A stretch of DNA of 64,000 nucleotides from Massilia brevitalea. Lineage in GTDB: Bacteria; Pseudomonadota; Gammaproteobacteria; Burkholderiales; Burkholderiaceae_D. Position numbers and translations under genes: made by a program. The notes under the pieces are model-generated. The model saw nothing but the letters and a program-made list of their open reading frames with translations. It did no database searches and was not told where the DNA came from. Location: contig NZ_JAULSI010000007.1 of assembly GCF_030711405.1 (NCBI RefSeq), forward strand, positions 88,772 through 152,771, written 5' to 3'. Positions 26,718 through 35,175 of the stretch are shown one piece after another. Every line of letters begins with the position of its first letter. The stretch's first letter is position 1.

Positions 26718-27152
26718 CTACAGGTGCGACTCGACCCAGGCAGTGATGCGCCCGGCATCCATCGCCCCAGCCTGGCGCGCCACCTCGCGCCCGCCCTTGA
26801 ACAGCACCAGCGTCGGAATGCTGCGGATTGCGAAGCGCGCCGACACATCCTGGGCGCATTCGGTATCGAGCTTCAACAGGCGCACCCGCGGTTCGAGGCG
26901 CTGCGCAGCCTGCGCGTAGTGGGGCGCCATCATCTTGCACGGCCCGCACCAGTCGGCCCAGAAGTCGACCAGCACCGGAATGTCGTTGCGGCCGACGTGG
27001 CGCGCAAATTGCTCGGACGTGACGTCCAGCGGTTTACCTGTGAACAAGGCTTGCGCGCACTTGCCGCAGACTGGGTTGTCGGACAGGCGCGCCGGCGCCA
27101 GGCGGTTGACGGCGTCGCATTGTGGGCAAACGATGTGGATGGGGTCGCTCAC
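26718..27152 (-). CDS. trxC: Thioredoxin 2 (TrxC)
   Basis: A 144-residue redox protein. An N-terminal zinc-finger with two CxxC pairs (CPQC at 9-12, CGKC about 29-32) marks it as TrxC rather than TrxA. The thioredoxin domain has the active site WADWCGPCKMMAP and the cis-Pro loop SIPTLVLFKGG. It reduces disulfides in the cytoplasm and is often induced by oxidative stress. The GTG start at 27152 is preceded by a good AGGAG (GGAGGAGAATCC), which decides it. Divergent from the DUF72 gene. Confidence 0.95.
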   Translation of the reverse strand: MSDPIHIVCPQCDAVNRLAPARLSDNPVCGKCAQALFTGKPLDVTSEQFARHVGRNDIPVLVDFWADWCGPCKMMAPHYAQAAQRLEPRVRLLKLDTECAQDVSARFAIRSIPTLVLFKGGREVARQAGAMDAGRITAWVESHL

Positions 27153-27296
27153 GGATTCTCCTCCGATGGTTGTTGCCGTGATTGTAAGCCGGCCACCGGA
27201 ATCCTGTTGTCCTGGCGTCCCAAGCATGCGCCGCAGAAAGGACGCCGCGCGTAGAATCCGTCTTATCAATATTGCAAAATAGCGGACCACGATCCA

Positions 27297-28058
27297 ATGA
27301 CTGCGCCTGACCATGCCTGCACCCACCTCATCGGCTGCGCCGGCTGGAGCATCCACAAGGATGCTGCCCCCGCGTTCCCGGCCGAGGGCAGCCACCTCGA
27401 GCGCTACGCCGCCGTGTTCCCCATGGTGGAAATCAATACCTCCTTCTACCGCCCGCACCAGCCCAAGACCTATGCGCGCTGGGCCGAGTGCGTGCCCGAG
27501 GACTTCCGCTTCGCGGTCAAGGTCCCGCGCGCCATCACCCATGACGCCGCGCTGCGCGACGTCGATGCGCTGCTCGACAGCTTTGCCGGCGAAGTGCAGG
27601 TGCTCGGCCCCAAGCTGGGCGCGCTGCTGGTGCAGCTGCCGCCCAAGTTCGGCTTCCACGACCTCACCGTGCGCGACTTCTTCCTGCGCCTGCAGGAACG
27701 CTTCGGCTGCATGCTCGCCTGCGAGGGCCGCCATCCGAGCTGGTTCGGCGACACCGCCACCGAACTGCTGCGCGAACTCGGCGTGACGCGCGTGATCGCC
27801 GACCCGGCCGCCGGCCAGCCGGGCCCGCACGTGCCGACCACGCAGGACGTCTACATGCGCCTGCACGGCACGCCGCGCATCTATTATTCGGCCTACACGC
27901 CCGCCTTTTTGGCGGACCTGGTGCGCGAGCTGGCCGACTACGCGGCGGCCGGGCGCCGCGCCTGGTGCGTGTTCGACAACACGGCCGCCTTCCAGGCGGT
28001 GCCGAACGCCCTCGACGTCTTGCGTGCGTGCCGGGACGGAACGCCGCTGGCGCCGTAA
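27297..28058 (+). CDS. DUF72 family protein (YecE-like)
   Basis: A 253-residue TIM-barrel-like protein of the DUF72 family. Conserved blocks: IGCAGWSIHKD at the N-terminus, FPMVEINTSFYRPHQPKTYARW (about 42-63), FAVKVPRAITH, LGPKLGALLVQLPPKFGF, and YMRLHGTPRIYYSAY near the C-terminus, ending WCVFDNTAAFQAVPNALDV. The family is widespread but its reaction is not known; some members are linked to the divergent trxC-type stress genes only by position. The length is normal and the start follows a clear AT-rich promoter-like region shared with trxC. Confidence 0.85.
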   Translation: MTAPDHACTHLIGCAGWSIHKDAAPAFPAEGSHLERYAAVFPMVEINTSFYRPHQPKTYARWAECVPEDFRFAVKVPRAITHDAALRDVDALLDSFAGEVQVLGPKLGALLVQLPPKFGFHDLTVRDFFLRLQERFGCMLACEGRHPSWFGDTATELLRELGVTRVIADPAAGQPGPHVPTTQDVYMRLHGTPRIYYSAYTPAFLADLVRELADYAAAGRRAWCVFDNTAAFQAVPNALDVLRACRDGTPLAP

Positions 28059-28076
28059 TACTGCGATACTGCGGCC

Positions 28077-28886
28077 ATGGTCACGGCGACGTTTCGCTTC
28101 TACGACGAACTGAACGACTTCCTGCCGCGCGCGCGGCGCGGAAGGGAATTCGCCACGCCCTGCGCGCAGGCTGCCACCGTCAAGCACATGGTCGAGGCGC
28201 TCGGCGTGCCGCATACCGAGGCCGCGCTGGTCCTGGTGAATGGCGAAGCGGGCGGCTTCGGGCGGCTGCTGGAAGAGGGCGACCGGGTCGCGGTGTACCC
28301 GCGCTTCGCGACGCTGGACGTGACGGCGCTATCGCACTTGCCGCAGTTGCTGAAAGGGTCGCGTGGCTCGCAGGCGCCGCAGGAGTCCCAGGCTGCGCCG
28401 CGCTTCGTGGCCGACGCCCACCTCGGCGGCCTGGCGCGCCTGTTGCGCATGGCCGGCTTCGACACCCTGTACGACAACGGTTATCGCGACGACGAGATCG
28501 TCGCCATCGCGGCCGAAGAAGACCGCATCGTGCTCACGCGCGACCGCGAGCTGCTGAAGCGGCGCGCCGTCAGCCAGGGTTGCTACCTGCATGCCATCAA
28601 GCCGGAACTGCAGTTGCGCGAACTGTTCGGGCGCCTCGGCCTGGCGCCGGGCGCCCAGCCGTTTTCGCTCTGCCTGCACTGCAACCTGGCCCTGCGCGCG
28701 GTCGACAAGGCACTGGTGCTGGACGGGTTGCCGCCCTCGGTGCGCGAGTTGCATGAAGAATTCACGACCTGCGAGGCGTGCCGGCGCGTGTTCTGGAAGG
28801 GTTCGCACCACAGGCGCATGCAGGCGCTGCTCGACACGGTGGCCGAGGGCGCCAGGCATGGCGAACGGGGAGAGCCGGCAACATGA
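28077..28886 (+). CDS. Mut7-C family putative RNase with ubiquitin-like N-terminus
   Basis: A 269-residue protein with two known parts. Residues 1-85 are a ubiquitin/MoaD-like beta-grasp domain found before Mut7-C domains (TATFRFYDELNDFLP; EALVLVNGEAG). Residues ~100-245 are Mut7-C, a PIN-like nuclease-related domain: FVADAHLGGLARLLRMAGFDT, DDEIVAIAAEEDRIVLTRDRELLKRR, and a zinc-ribbon with CLHC and CEAC plus VFWKGSHHRRM. It is thought to act on RNA. It overlaps the next gene by 4 nt (ATGA), so the two products are probably partners. Function is inferred from the fold. Confidence 0.85.
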   Translation: MVTATFRFYDELNDFLPRARRGREFATPCAQAATVKHMVEALGVPHTEAALVLVNGEAGGFGRLLEEGDRVAVYPRFATLDVTALSHLPQLLKGSRGSQAPQESQAAPRFVADAHLGGLARLLRMAGFDTLYDNGYRDDEIVAIAAEEDRIVLTRDRELLKRRAVSQGCYLHAIKPELQLRELFGRLGLAPGAQPFSLCLHCNLALRAVDKALVLDGLPPSVRELHEEFTTCEACRRVFWKGSHHRRMQALLDTVAEGARHGERGEPAT

Positions 28887-29293
28887 ACGAGCGCGCCGTC
28901 CTGCCGTTCCCGGTGCGGGTGGAGTGCCCGCCCGGCGCCTGCGTGTGCGAGCGCGAACGTCTGCTGGCCGATCCCGCGGGCGACCATCGACCGCTGGCCA
29001 TCGACCGCAAGCAGGAACAGAACCTGGTGGCGCGCATCGAGCGCGTGAGCGATTACCGGGACCTGCAGCACGTGCAGGCCCTGATCCGCCAGAACGTCGG
29101 CGCCGAACTGCGCATCGCGCCGGGGCCGAACGAGGTGCGCACGGTGCGCGGCATCATCGTCGTGCTCGAGGAAAAGCCGGGCCTGTGCAAGAAGGTGAGG
29201 CAGTCGGTGCCGGCCGCGGTGCGGCGGCTATTGCAGGAGCGGCCCGAGATCGCCTACGCCATCCTCGACGCGCACGATTTGTTCGGGCAATAG
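28883..29293 (+). CDS. Conserved-looking hypothetical protein coupled to Mut7-C gene
   Basis: A 136-residue protein I do not recognise. It has no signal peptide or membrane segment. The N-terminus carries a cysteine cluster, CPPGACVCERE (about 14-24), preceded by PFPVRVE. A central helical part (LAIDRKQEQNLVARIERVSDYRDLQ) is followed by GPNEVRTVRGIIVVLEEKPG and a basic helix (CKKVRQSVPAAVRRLLQ). The cysteines could hold a metal ion. Its ATG overlaps the Mut7-C stop, so it is translated with that putative RNase; a role in RNA handling is plausible but unproven. Confidence 0.7.
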   Translation: MNERAVLPFPVRVECPPGACVCERERLLADPAGDHRPLAIDRKQEQNLVARIERVSDYRDLQHVQALIRQNVGAELRIAPGPNEVRTVRGIIVVLEEKPGLCKKVRQSVPAAVRRLLQERPEIAYAILDAHDLFGQ

Positions 29294-29305
29294 CGGCTCA
29301 GCGGT

Positions 29306-29947
29306 TCAGGAGCGCTGCAGCCCGCCGATCACGCTCGCGACCTTGGTGGTGATGACATCGACCGCCGGGCCGTTGGCGCCGTGCGGCAGGATCACGTCGG
29401 CGTGGCGCTTGGTCGGCTCGATGAACTGCTTGTGCATCGGACGCACCGTTTCCAGGTACTGGTTGACGATGCTTTCCACGGTACGGCCACGCTCGGTGAT
29501 ATCCCTTTGCATGCGGCGGATGAAGCGCACATCGGGCGCGGTGTCGACGAAGATCTTCAGCGACATCATCTTGCGCAGGTCGGCATCGTACAGGGCGAAC
29601 AGGCCTTCGATCAGGATGATCGGGGCCGGCTTGACGGGAATGGTCTTGTTCGAGCGGTTGTCGATCGTGAAGTCGTATTCCGGCATTTCGATCGCTTCGC
29701 CGTTGCGCAAGGCGCGCACGTGCTGTACCAGCAGCGGCCAGTCGAAGGCCTGCGGGTGGTCGTAGTTCTGCTTGCGGCGTACTTCGGGGGTGAGGTCGGA
29801 CTGGTCGCGGTAGTAATCGTCCTGCATCACGACCGAGACGACGTCGGAGCCGAACGAGGCGAGGACTTGCTGGGACACCGTTGACTTGCCACTGCCGCTA
29901 CCGCCGGCGACACCAATGACAAACGGAGGGGTAAAGATTGCATTCAT
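29306..29947 (-). CDS. udk: Uridine kinase
   Basis: A 213-residue P-loop kinase of pyrimidine salvage that phosphorylates uridine and cytidine. Motifs: GVAGGSGSGKST (about 10-21), QDDYYRDQSDL, NYDHPQAFDWPLL, PEYDFTIDNRS and ILIEGLFALYD, then RRMQRDITERGRTVESIVNQY, all standard for Udk. The start at 29947 gives the usual N-terminus; an upstream open extension of 34 codons has no family similarity. Convergent with the upstream Mut7-C pair, 12 nt away. Confidence 0.95.
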   Translation of the reverse strand: MNAIFTPPFVIGVAGGSGSGKSTVSQQVLASFGSDVVSVVMQDDYYRDQSDLTPEVRRKQNYDHPQAFDWPLLVQHVRALRNGEAIEMPEYDFTIDNRSNKTIPVKPAPIILIEGLFALYDADLRKMMSLKIFVDTAPDVRFIRRMQRDITERGRTVESIVNQYLETVRPMHKQFIEPTKRHADVILPHGANGPAVDVITTKVASVIGGLQRS

Positions 29948-30035
29948 CCCGACATGATACCGGAGCAGCGGCTGAACCAACAAGGCTGAATGCGGCGCGT
30001 GGCGCATCGGCCATGCCGCGCCGCCCCCTGGCTGC

Positions 30036-30356
30036 TTACATCTTGACAAGGTATTTCAGGACGAAACCGGCCACCAGCGAGCCGGCCATCAGCAGCGACA
30101 GGCCGCCGTGCAGCGCATCGCTGCCGATCGACACCTGGCGCGACATTTCTTCCTTGCTGATCTTGCCGGGGCGCGACAGCACGACCGGACGCAGCAGGCC
30201 CTGGATGCCGAGCACGATCAGGCCAAAGCCGATCAGCGATTCGCCCACCAGGGCGCGCTGCAGGCCGAAGAAGAGCCCGCTGACACCCAGTATCATGCCG
30301 AACAGGAACCAGAAAGCGCGCGAGCCGGCGTAGAGCGTGAGTTTGGAAAAGTCCAT
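30036..30356 (-). CDS. Small membrane protein, unknown function
   Basis: A 106-residue protein with at least three hydrophobic stretches: FWFLFGMILGVSGLFFGLQ (about 15-33), LIGFGLIVLGIQGLLRPVV (about 41-59) and GLSLLMAGSLVAGFVLKYLV (about 85-104). I do not recognise a family. It starts with MDFSKLTLYAGSRAF at 30356. It lies between udk and an EamA transporter, all on the minus strand. Confidence 0.65.
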   Translation of the reverse strand: MDFSKLTLYAGSRAFWFLFGMILGVSGLFFGLQRALVGESLIGFGLIVLGIQGLLRPVVLSRPGKISKEEMSRQVSIGSDALHGGLSLLMAGSLVAGFVLKYLVKM

Positions 30357-30384
30357 GGATTTGTCGGGAGCGTTAAACCGGACA

Positions 30385-31260
30385 TTATAGCGGTGCGCCC
30401 GGCCCGCGCAGGCGCAGCTGCCAGCGCGGGCCGAACACGACGAGCGCCAGCGACAGCACGACCAGCACGATGCCGGCCCATTGCCAGGGCGTGACGCGGT
30501 CGCCCAGCGCGAGCATGCCGGCCGCGATGCCAACCGGCGGCACGGCGAGGCTGAAGGGCGCCACGCGGTTCGCCGGATGGCGTTTCAGCAAGCCGGTCCA
30601 CATCGCATACCCGAGGATGGTGGCGAACCAGCCGAGGTAGGCCAGCGACGCCCAGCCTGTCGGCGACAGGCCGCGCCAGTCCCAGCGCGTGCCTGGCGGA
30701 TCGAAGACAAGCGACAGCAGGACAAAAGGCGGCACCGCCACCAGGCTGCTCCAGACCATGAAGGACAGCACGTTGAAATCCGGCGCGATGTCGCGGATGC
30801 GCCGCACCACGATGTTCGAGGCGCCCCACATCGCGCCCGAGGCGACGGTGAGGACCAGGCCGATGACCGTTACCTCCGAGCCGCGCCCGAAGAAATCGGC
30901 GCAGAAGCAGGCCAGGCCCAGCGCCGCGATCGCCATCGCCGCCTGCAGCGGCCGTCCGACGCGTTCGCCCAGCAGCACGTAGCCGAGCAGGGCGGTAAAG
31001 AAGACCTGCATCTGCAGCATCACCGGCGCCAGCGCCGCCGACATGCCGGCGCGCAGCGCCAGGAACAGCAGGCCAAACTGGCCAACGCCCTGGAACAGCC
31101 CGTACAGCAGCACCCAGCGCGCCGGCAGGCGCGGCGGGCGCACGAACAGGGCCAGCGGCAGGAAGGCGAACAGGTAGCGCCCGGCGCCGAGCTGGAAGGG
31201 CGTCAGCTCGCGCAGGCCGAGCTTCATGGCCACGAAGTTGGTGCCCCAGACCAGCACCAC
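30385..31260 (-). CDS. EamA/DMT family transporter, N-terminus uncertain
   Basis: At least 291 residues with about ten membrane segments in two EamA repeats (WGTNFVAMKLGLRELTPFQL; later GAMWGASNIVVRRIRDIAP), typical of RhaT/YdcZ-type drug/metabolite exporters. The first available start codon (GTG 31260, or 31257) falls inside the first membrane helix: the open frame continues upstream without a stop as GGKDYLAALC, which looks like the true beginning of the helix, yet holds no ATG, GTG or TTG. Either a non-standard start is used or the start was lost. It lies 58 nt downstream of livF on the same strand. Substrate unknown. Confidence 0.75.
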   Translation of the reverse strand: MVLVWGTNFVAMKLGLRELTPFQLGAGRYLFAFLPLALFVRPPRLPARWVLLYGLFQGVGQFGLLFLALRAGMSAALAPVMLQMQVFFTALLGYVLLGERVGRPLQAAMAIAALGLACFCADFFGRGSEVTVIGLVLTVASGAMWGASNIVVRRIRDIAPDFNVLSFMVWSSLVAVPPFVLLSLVFDPPGTRWDWRGLSPTGWASLAYLGWFATILGYAMWTGLLKRHPANRVAPFSLAVPPVGIAAGMLALGDRVTPWQWAGIVLVVLSLALVVFGPRWQLRLRGPGAPL

Positions 31261-31318
31261 GCACAGGGCGGCGAGATAATCCTTGCCGCCGAGCGCGCCG
31301 CCGGACGTGGGACCGGGC

Positions 31319-32047
31319 TCAGTGCGCGTGGCCGCCCCCGAGGTAGGCCGCCACCACCTTCGGATCGTGCTTCAGGCTCTCGGCCGGGCCATGCACCGAG
31401 ATGCGGCCGTTCTCCAGCACGTAGCCATAGTCGGCTACGTTCAGGGCGGCGGCGGCGAACTGCTCGACCAGCAGCATGGTCACGCCCTCGGCCTTCAGGC
31501 GCGTGATGATGCGGAAGACTTCCTCGACCAGGATCGGCGCCAGGCCCATCGACGGCTCGTCGAGCAGCACCACGTCCGGGTTCAGCATCACGGCGCGCGC
31601 CATGGCCAGCATCTGCTGCTCGCCGCCGGACAGCGTGCCGGCCAGCTGCTCGCGCCGCTCCTTCAGGCGCGGGAACAGTTCCATCGCCCGTTCCAGGTCG
31701 CGCTGGACGTCGCCTTTCGGCCGCGCGCGGGTAAAGCGCGGAAAGGCGCCCAGCAGCAGATTGTCGGTCACGCTCATGGTGGCGAACACGCGCCGTCCTT
31801 CCGGCGAGTGCGCCAGGCCGCTGCGCGCGATGCGGTGCGAGTCCAGGCCGGTGATGTCCTTGCCGTCCAGCGTGACGGTGCCGCCGCGCGGCTTGATCAT
31901 GCCGGAGATGGCGCGCATGGTGGTGGTCTTGCCGGCGCCGTTCGAGCCGATCAGGGTCACCAGGCTGCCCTTCGGCACCTCCAGCGAGATGCCGTGCAGG
32001 ACTTGCACCTTGCCGTAGGCCGCTTCCAGATTCTGTATGCTCAGCAT
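31319..32047 (-). CDS. livF: Branched-chain amino-acid ABC transporter ATPase LivF
   Basis: A 242-residue ABC ATPase, the second of the two Liv ATPases. It has Walker A GSNGAGKTT (about 35-43), the signature LSGGEQQMLAMARA (about 140-153), Walker B VVLLDEPSMGLAP and a switch His-like LLVEQ. MLSIQNLEAAYGKVQVLHGIS and LENGRISVHGPAESL are typical for LivF. It is the last gene of the livKH-MG-F cluster, 11 nt downstream of the LivM-LivG fusion. Confidence 0.94.
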   Translation of the reverse strand: MLSIQNLEAAYGKVQVLHGISLEVPKGSLVTLIGSNGAGKTTTMRAISGMIKPRGGTVTLDGKDITGLDSHRIARSGLAHSPEGRRVFATMSVTDNLLLGAFPRFTRARPKGDVQRDLERAMELFPRLKERREQLAGTLSGGEQQMLAMARAVMLNPDVVLLDEPSMGLAPILVEEVFRIITRLKAEGVTMLLVEQFAAAALNVADYGYVLENGRISVHGPAESLKHDPKVVAAYLGGGHAH

Positions 32048-32058
32048 GGTTTTTCCTC

Positions 32059-34032
32059 TCAGGTGCGCGCTGCGGCGCTGGCCGATGTTGGGGCCGATGT
32101 ATCAGGCTGAACCGATTCGCTGGCGCCGCCCAGGTAGGCCTCGATGACTTTCGGATCGGCCTGCACGCTGGCCGGGTTCCCCTCGGCGATCTTCTGGCCG
32201 AAGTCGAGCACCGTGACCGTGTCCGAGATCGACATCACCACGTCCATGTGGTGCTCGATCAGGATGATGGTGATGCCATGGTCGCGGATCTTGCGGATGA
32301 TGGCCATCAGCTCGCGGATGTCGGGGGCGGTGAGGCCGGCGGCCGGCTCGTCGAGCAGCAGCAGGCGCGGGTTCAGCCCGAGCGCGCGGCCGATCTCCAG
32401 CAGGCGCTGCTTGCCGTAGGGGAGGTTGCGCGCTTCCTCGTCGGCCAGGTCGGACAGACCCACGAACTCCAGGATGGCCGCGGCGCGCTTCCTCGCCGCC
32501 GCTTCCTCGCGGCGCAGGCGCGGTGTTTTCATCATCGCATCGAACACGTTCGAGCGGAAGCTGTGGTGCAGGCCGACCAGCACGTTCTCGGTGGCGGTCA
32601 TTTCGCCGAACAGCTGCACGTTCTGGAAAGTGCGCGCCACGCCGCCGAGGGCGATCTGCGCCGGCGAACGGCCGGTGATGGTGTCGCCCGCGAACACCAC
32701 CCTGCCGGCGGTCGGCTTGTAGATGCCGGTGAGGACGTTCATCATCGTGCTCTTGCCCGAGCCGTTGGGGCCGATCAGGCCGTGCACGGCGCCGCGCTGC
32801 ACGTTCAGGTCGACCTGGTTCAGCGCCTTCAGGCCGCCGAACTGCATCAGGATCTGCTCGGCGCGCAGCAAGTCGCCGCTGCCGCTGCCCATTGCTACGC
32901 CCTCGAACGGGTCGGTCTGGCGGTCGGCGTCCAGCGCGCGGGTATGCGCCACGCGCCGCCCCAGCAACTGGCGGAAGAAACCGACGATGCCGTCCTGCAG
33001 GTAGTAGACGACGAACAGCGTCATCAGGCCGAAGATGGTCAGGCGCCAGTCGACCATGTTCTCGATGCGGTAGGCCCAGACGGCCAGGCCGATGGTGGCG
33101 ACCAGCGGCACCAGCACCTTGCGCGCCGTGGTGCGTCCGCGCGCCAGGGCAATGCCCGAGCCCACGACGCCCAGCACGGCGGCGGCCAGCGCGATCTGGC
33201 GGAACAGCACGATGTCGGCCAGGAGGCTGGGCAGCATGACGACGATGATGGCGCCGATAATCGAGCCGGTACGGGTCTTGCGTCCGCCCATGATCACCGC
33301 CAGCAGGAACAGGATGGTCAGCTCGAAGTTGTAGGTGTTCGGCGAGACGTATTGTTCCGAGTAGGCGTACAGGCTGCCGGCCAGGCCCGCCAGGCCGGCG
33401 CTGATGACGAAGGCATACACCTTGTAGCGGTACACCGACACGCCCATGCAGTCCGAGGCGATCGGGCTGTCGCGCAGGGCTTCGAAGGCGCGCCCGAAAT
33501 GGGACTTGAGCAGGAAGTGCACCACGGTGAGCGCGGCCACCATGAAGATCGCCACCATGTAGAAGTATTCGGTCTCGTGCAGCTCGCGTCCGAACAGGCT
33601 CGGCTTGGTCAGCGTGATGCCCATCGGACCCTGCGTAATGAAGGACATCTCGTTGATCAGGATCTGGATGATGGTGCCGAAGGCAAGCGTCACCATGGCG
33701 AGATACGGGCCGGTCACGCGCAGGGCCGGCAGCGCGAGAATGGCGCCGAACAGCGCGGTCACCACGATACTGGCGGGCACCGCCAGGAACCAGGGCGTGC
33801 CGAAGTGCATGATCAGCACCGCCGTCACGTACGAGCCGATACCGAACAAACCGGCATGGCCGAGCGACACCTGGCCGGTGTAGCCGACCACGATGTCCAG
33901 CCCGAACAGCAGGATCGCGTAGATCAGGATGGTTTCGACCAGGTGCACGTAATACGGGTTGGTGACGAACAGCGGGAACAGCGCCAGCCCGACGATCCCG
34001 ATGGCGGAAAACAGTACGGTGTTTTTCGTCAT
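32059..34032 (-). CDS. Fused LivM permease - LivG ATPase
   Basis: A 657-residue fusion of two transporter subunits. Residues 1-~310 are the LivM-type permease (LLFGLDIVVGYTGQVSLGHA, FEALRDSPIASDCMGVSVYRYK, IMGGRKTRTGSIIGA), with extra hydrophobic segments to about 355. Residues ~390-640 are the LivG-type ATPase: Walker A GPNGSGKST, the LivG marker GVARTFQNVQLF, signature LPYGKQRLLEIGRALG, Walker B LLLLDEPAAGLT and IEHHMDVVM. Fusion of LivM and LivG is known from other betaproteobacteria. It starts 2 nt after the livH stop, so the two are coupled. Confidence 0.93.
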   Translation of the reverse strand: MTKNTVLFSAIGIVGLALFPLFVTNPYYVHLVETILIYAILLFGLDIVVGYTGQVSLGHAGLFGIGSYVTAVLIMHFGTPWFLAVPASIVVTALFGAILALPALRVTGPYLAMVTLAFGTIIQILINEMSFITQGPMGITLTKPSLFGRELHETEYFYMVAIFMVAALTVVHFLLKSHFGRAFEALRDSPIASDCMGVSVYRYKVYAFVISAGLAGLAGSLYAYSEQYVSPNTYNFELTILFLLAVIMGGRKTRTGSIIGAIIVVMLPSLLADIVLFRQIALAAAVLGVVGSGIALARGRTTARKVLVPLVATIGLAVWAYRIENMVDWRLTIFGLMTLFVVYYLQDGIVGFFRQLLGRRVAHTRALDADRQTDPFEGVAMGSGSGDLLRAEQILMQFGGLKALNQVDLNVQRGAVHGLIGPNGSGKSTMMNVLTGIYKPTAGRVVFAGDTITGRSPAQIALGGVARTFQNVQLFGEMTATENVLVGLHHSFRSNVFDAMMKTPRLRREEAAARKRAAAILEFVGLSDLADEEARNLPYGKQRLLEIGRALGLNPRLLLLDEPAAGLTAPDIRELMAIIRKIRDHGITIILIEHHMDVVMSISDTVTVLDFGQKIAEGNPASVQADPKVIEAYLGGASESVQPDTSAPTSASAAART

Positions 34033-34034
34033 GG

Positions 34035-34925
34035 TCAGACCTTCTTGATGGCGGCTTTGCCGAACAAACCGGACGGCTTGATGGCCAGCACCAGCAGCAG
34101 CAGCAGCAGGGCCGGCACGTCCTTGTAGCCGGTCGAGATGTAGTAGCCGGCCGTGGTTTCCGAAATGCCCATGATCAGCCCGCCGACGATGGCGCCCACG
34201 CCCGAGGTCAGGCCGCCGATGATGGCGACAGCGAATGCCTTCAGGCCGAGCGAGGCGCCCATGGTGGCGCCGGTGAGGGTGACCGGGGCCACCAGCACGC
34301 CGGCGAACGCCGCCGTAGCCGAGGACAGCGCGTACGAGAAAGTGATCACGCGGCCGGTGTTGATGCCCATCAGGCCGGCGGCGTCGCGGTCGTTCGAGGT
34401 GGCGACCACGGCCTTGCCGTAGATCGACTTGCGGTTAAAGAGTTCCACCGCCAGCATGATGAGTAAAGCGCCGACGATCACCGCCACCTGCATCGGCTGC
34501 ACGTTCGCGCCCATCACCTGGAACGGGGTCGAGTCGAGCGGCGAGGGGAAGGGCATGTCTTCCTTGCCCCAGATGTTTTCGGCGATGTTTTTGAAGATGA
34601 TGGCCAGCGCGATGGTCGACATGATCCAGCCGAATTCCGATTTCAGCTTGATCGCCGGGCGCACGCCGATCCACTCGACAAAGGCGCCCTGGAAGGCGCC
34701 GAACAGGATGACGACCGGGATCATGACCCAGTAGCTGAGGTAGGGGCCGCCGTGCACGCCGCCGGTCAGGCTGAGGCCGACCAGGGCGCCGAGCATCAGG
34801 GCTTCGCCCTGGCCGAAGTTCAGCGTGCCGGAGGTGGCAAAGGTTAATTGGTAGCCGAATGCGATGACGGCATAGATCATGCCGAGTGCAATCCCGCTGA
34901 AGACCAGCTGCAGAAGAATTTCCAT
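34035..34925 (-). CDS. livH: Branched-chain amino-acid ABC permease LivH
   Basis: A 296-residue inner-membrane permease with about eight membrane segments. Markers: GMIYAVIAFGYQLTFATSGTLNFGQGE (typical of LivH, about 15-41), VATSNDRDAAGLMGINTGRVITFSYALSS and AFAVAIIGGLTSGVGAIVGG. The ATG at 34925 gives the standard MEILLQLVFSGIALG opening; an open extension of 12 codons upstream runs into a palindromic repeat element. It is separated from livK by about 250 nt holding a hairpin and that repeat. Confidence 0.93.
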   Translation of the reverse strand: MEILLQLVFSGIALGMIYAVIAFGYQLTFATSGTLNFGQGEALMLGALVGLSLTGGVHGGPYLSYWVMIPVVILFGAFQGAFVEWIGVRPAIKLKSEFGWIMSTIALAIIFKNIAENIWGKEDMPFPSPLDSTPFQVMGANVQPMQVAVIVGALLIMLAVELFNRKSIYGKAVVATSNDRDAAGLMGINTGRVITFSYALSSATAAFAGVLVAPVTLTGATMGASLGLKAFAVAIIGGLTSGVGAIVGGLIMGISETTAGYYISTGYKDVPALLLLLLVLAIKPSGLFGKAAIKKV

Positions 34926-34940
34926 GATGTTCACCCTAAG

Positions 34941-35039
34941 AGGTCGTGCAAAAATCGCCATGGCTGCGTTGCCTCGTCTCGCCGTACGCTCGTACTGTCT
35001 TCGACTCGGCGCCTTGCACTGACGATTTTTTCACAAGCT
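34941..35039. repeat. MITE-like palindromic element
   Basis: A ~100-bp block with imperfect inverted ends: AGGTCGTGCAAAAATCGCCA on the left, and on the right the complement of AGCTTGTGAAAAAATCGTCA (16 of 20 positions agree). Between them is a second imperfect palindrome around CGTACGCTCGTAC. No coding. Its base pattern (A-run, T-run, central GC) differs from the surrounding genes. It resembles short repeat elements that recur in betaproteobacterial genomes, which is recollection and not a search result. Confidence 0.5.
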
Positions 35040-35103
35040 CTGGTGGCAGCGTGTGCGCCGCCGGCCGACGATTACGAATGACTGGGCGGATGGATGCGCC
35101 CGC

Positions 35104-35130
35104 GGCCGGCTCCTTTGGCAGGAGCCGGCC
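35104..35130 (-). promoter_or_regulatory. Strong hairpin between livK and livH
   Basis: A perfect 11-bp stem, GGCCGGCTCCT / AGGAGCCGGCC, with a 5-nt loop, 46 nt after the livK stop. No U-run follows on the minus strand, so it is not a classical terminator. Such hairpins after binding-protein genes often protect the upstream mRNA and lower expression of the permease genes. Confidence 0.55.
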
Positions 35131-35175
35131 GTGTCACAACAAGATGCAGCGTATGTGCAGCGTTACGTAAAGCGC

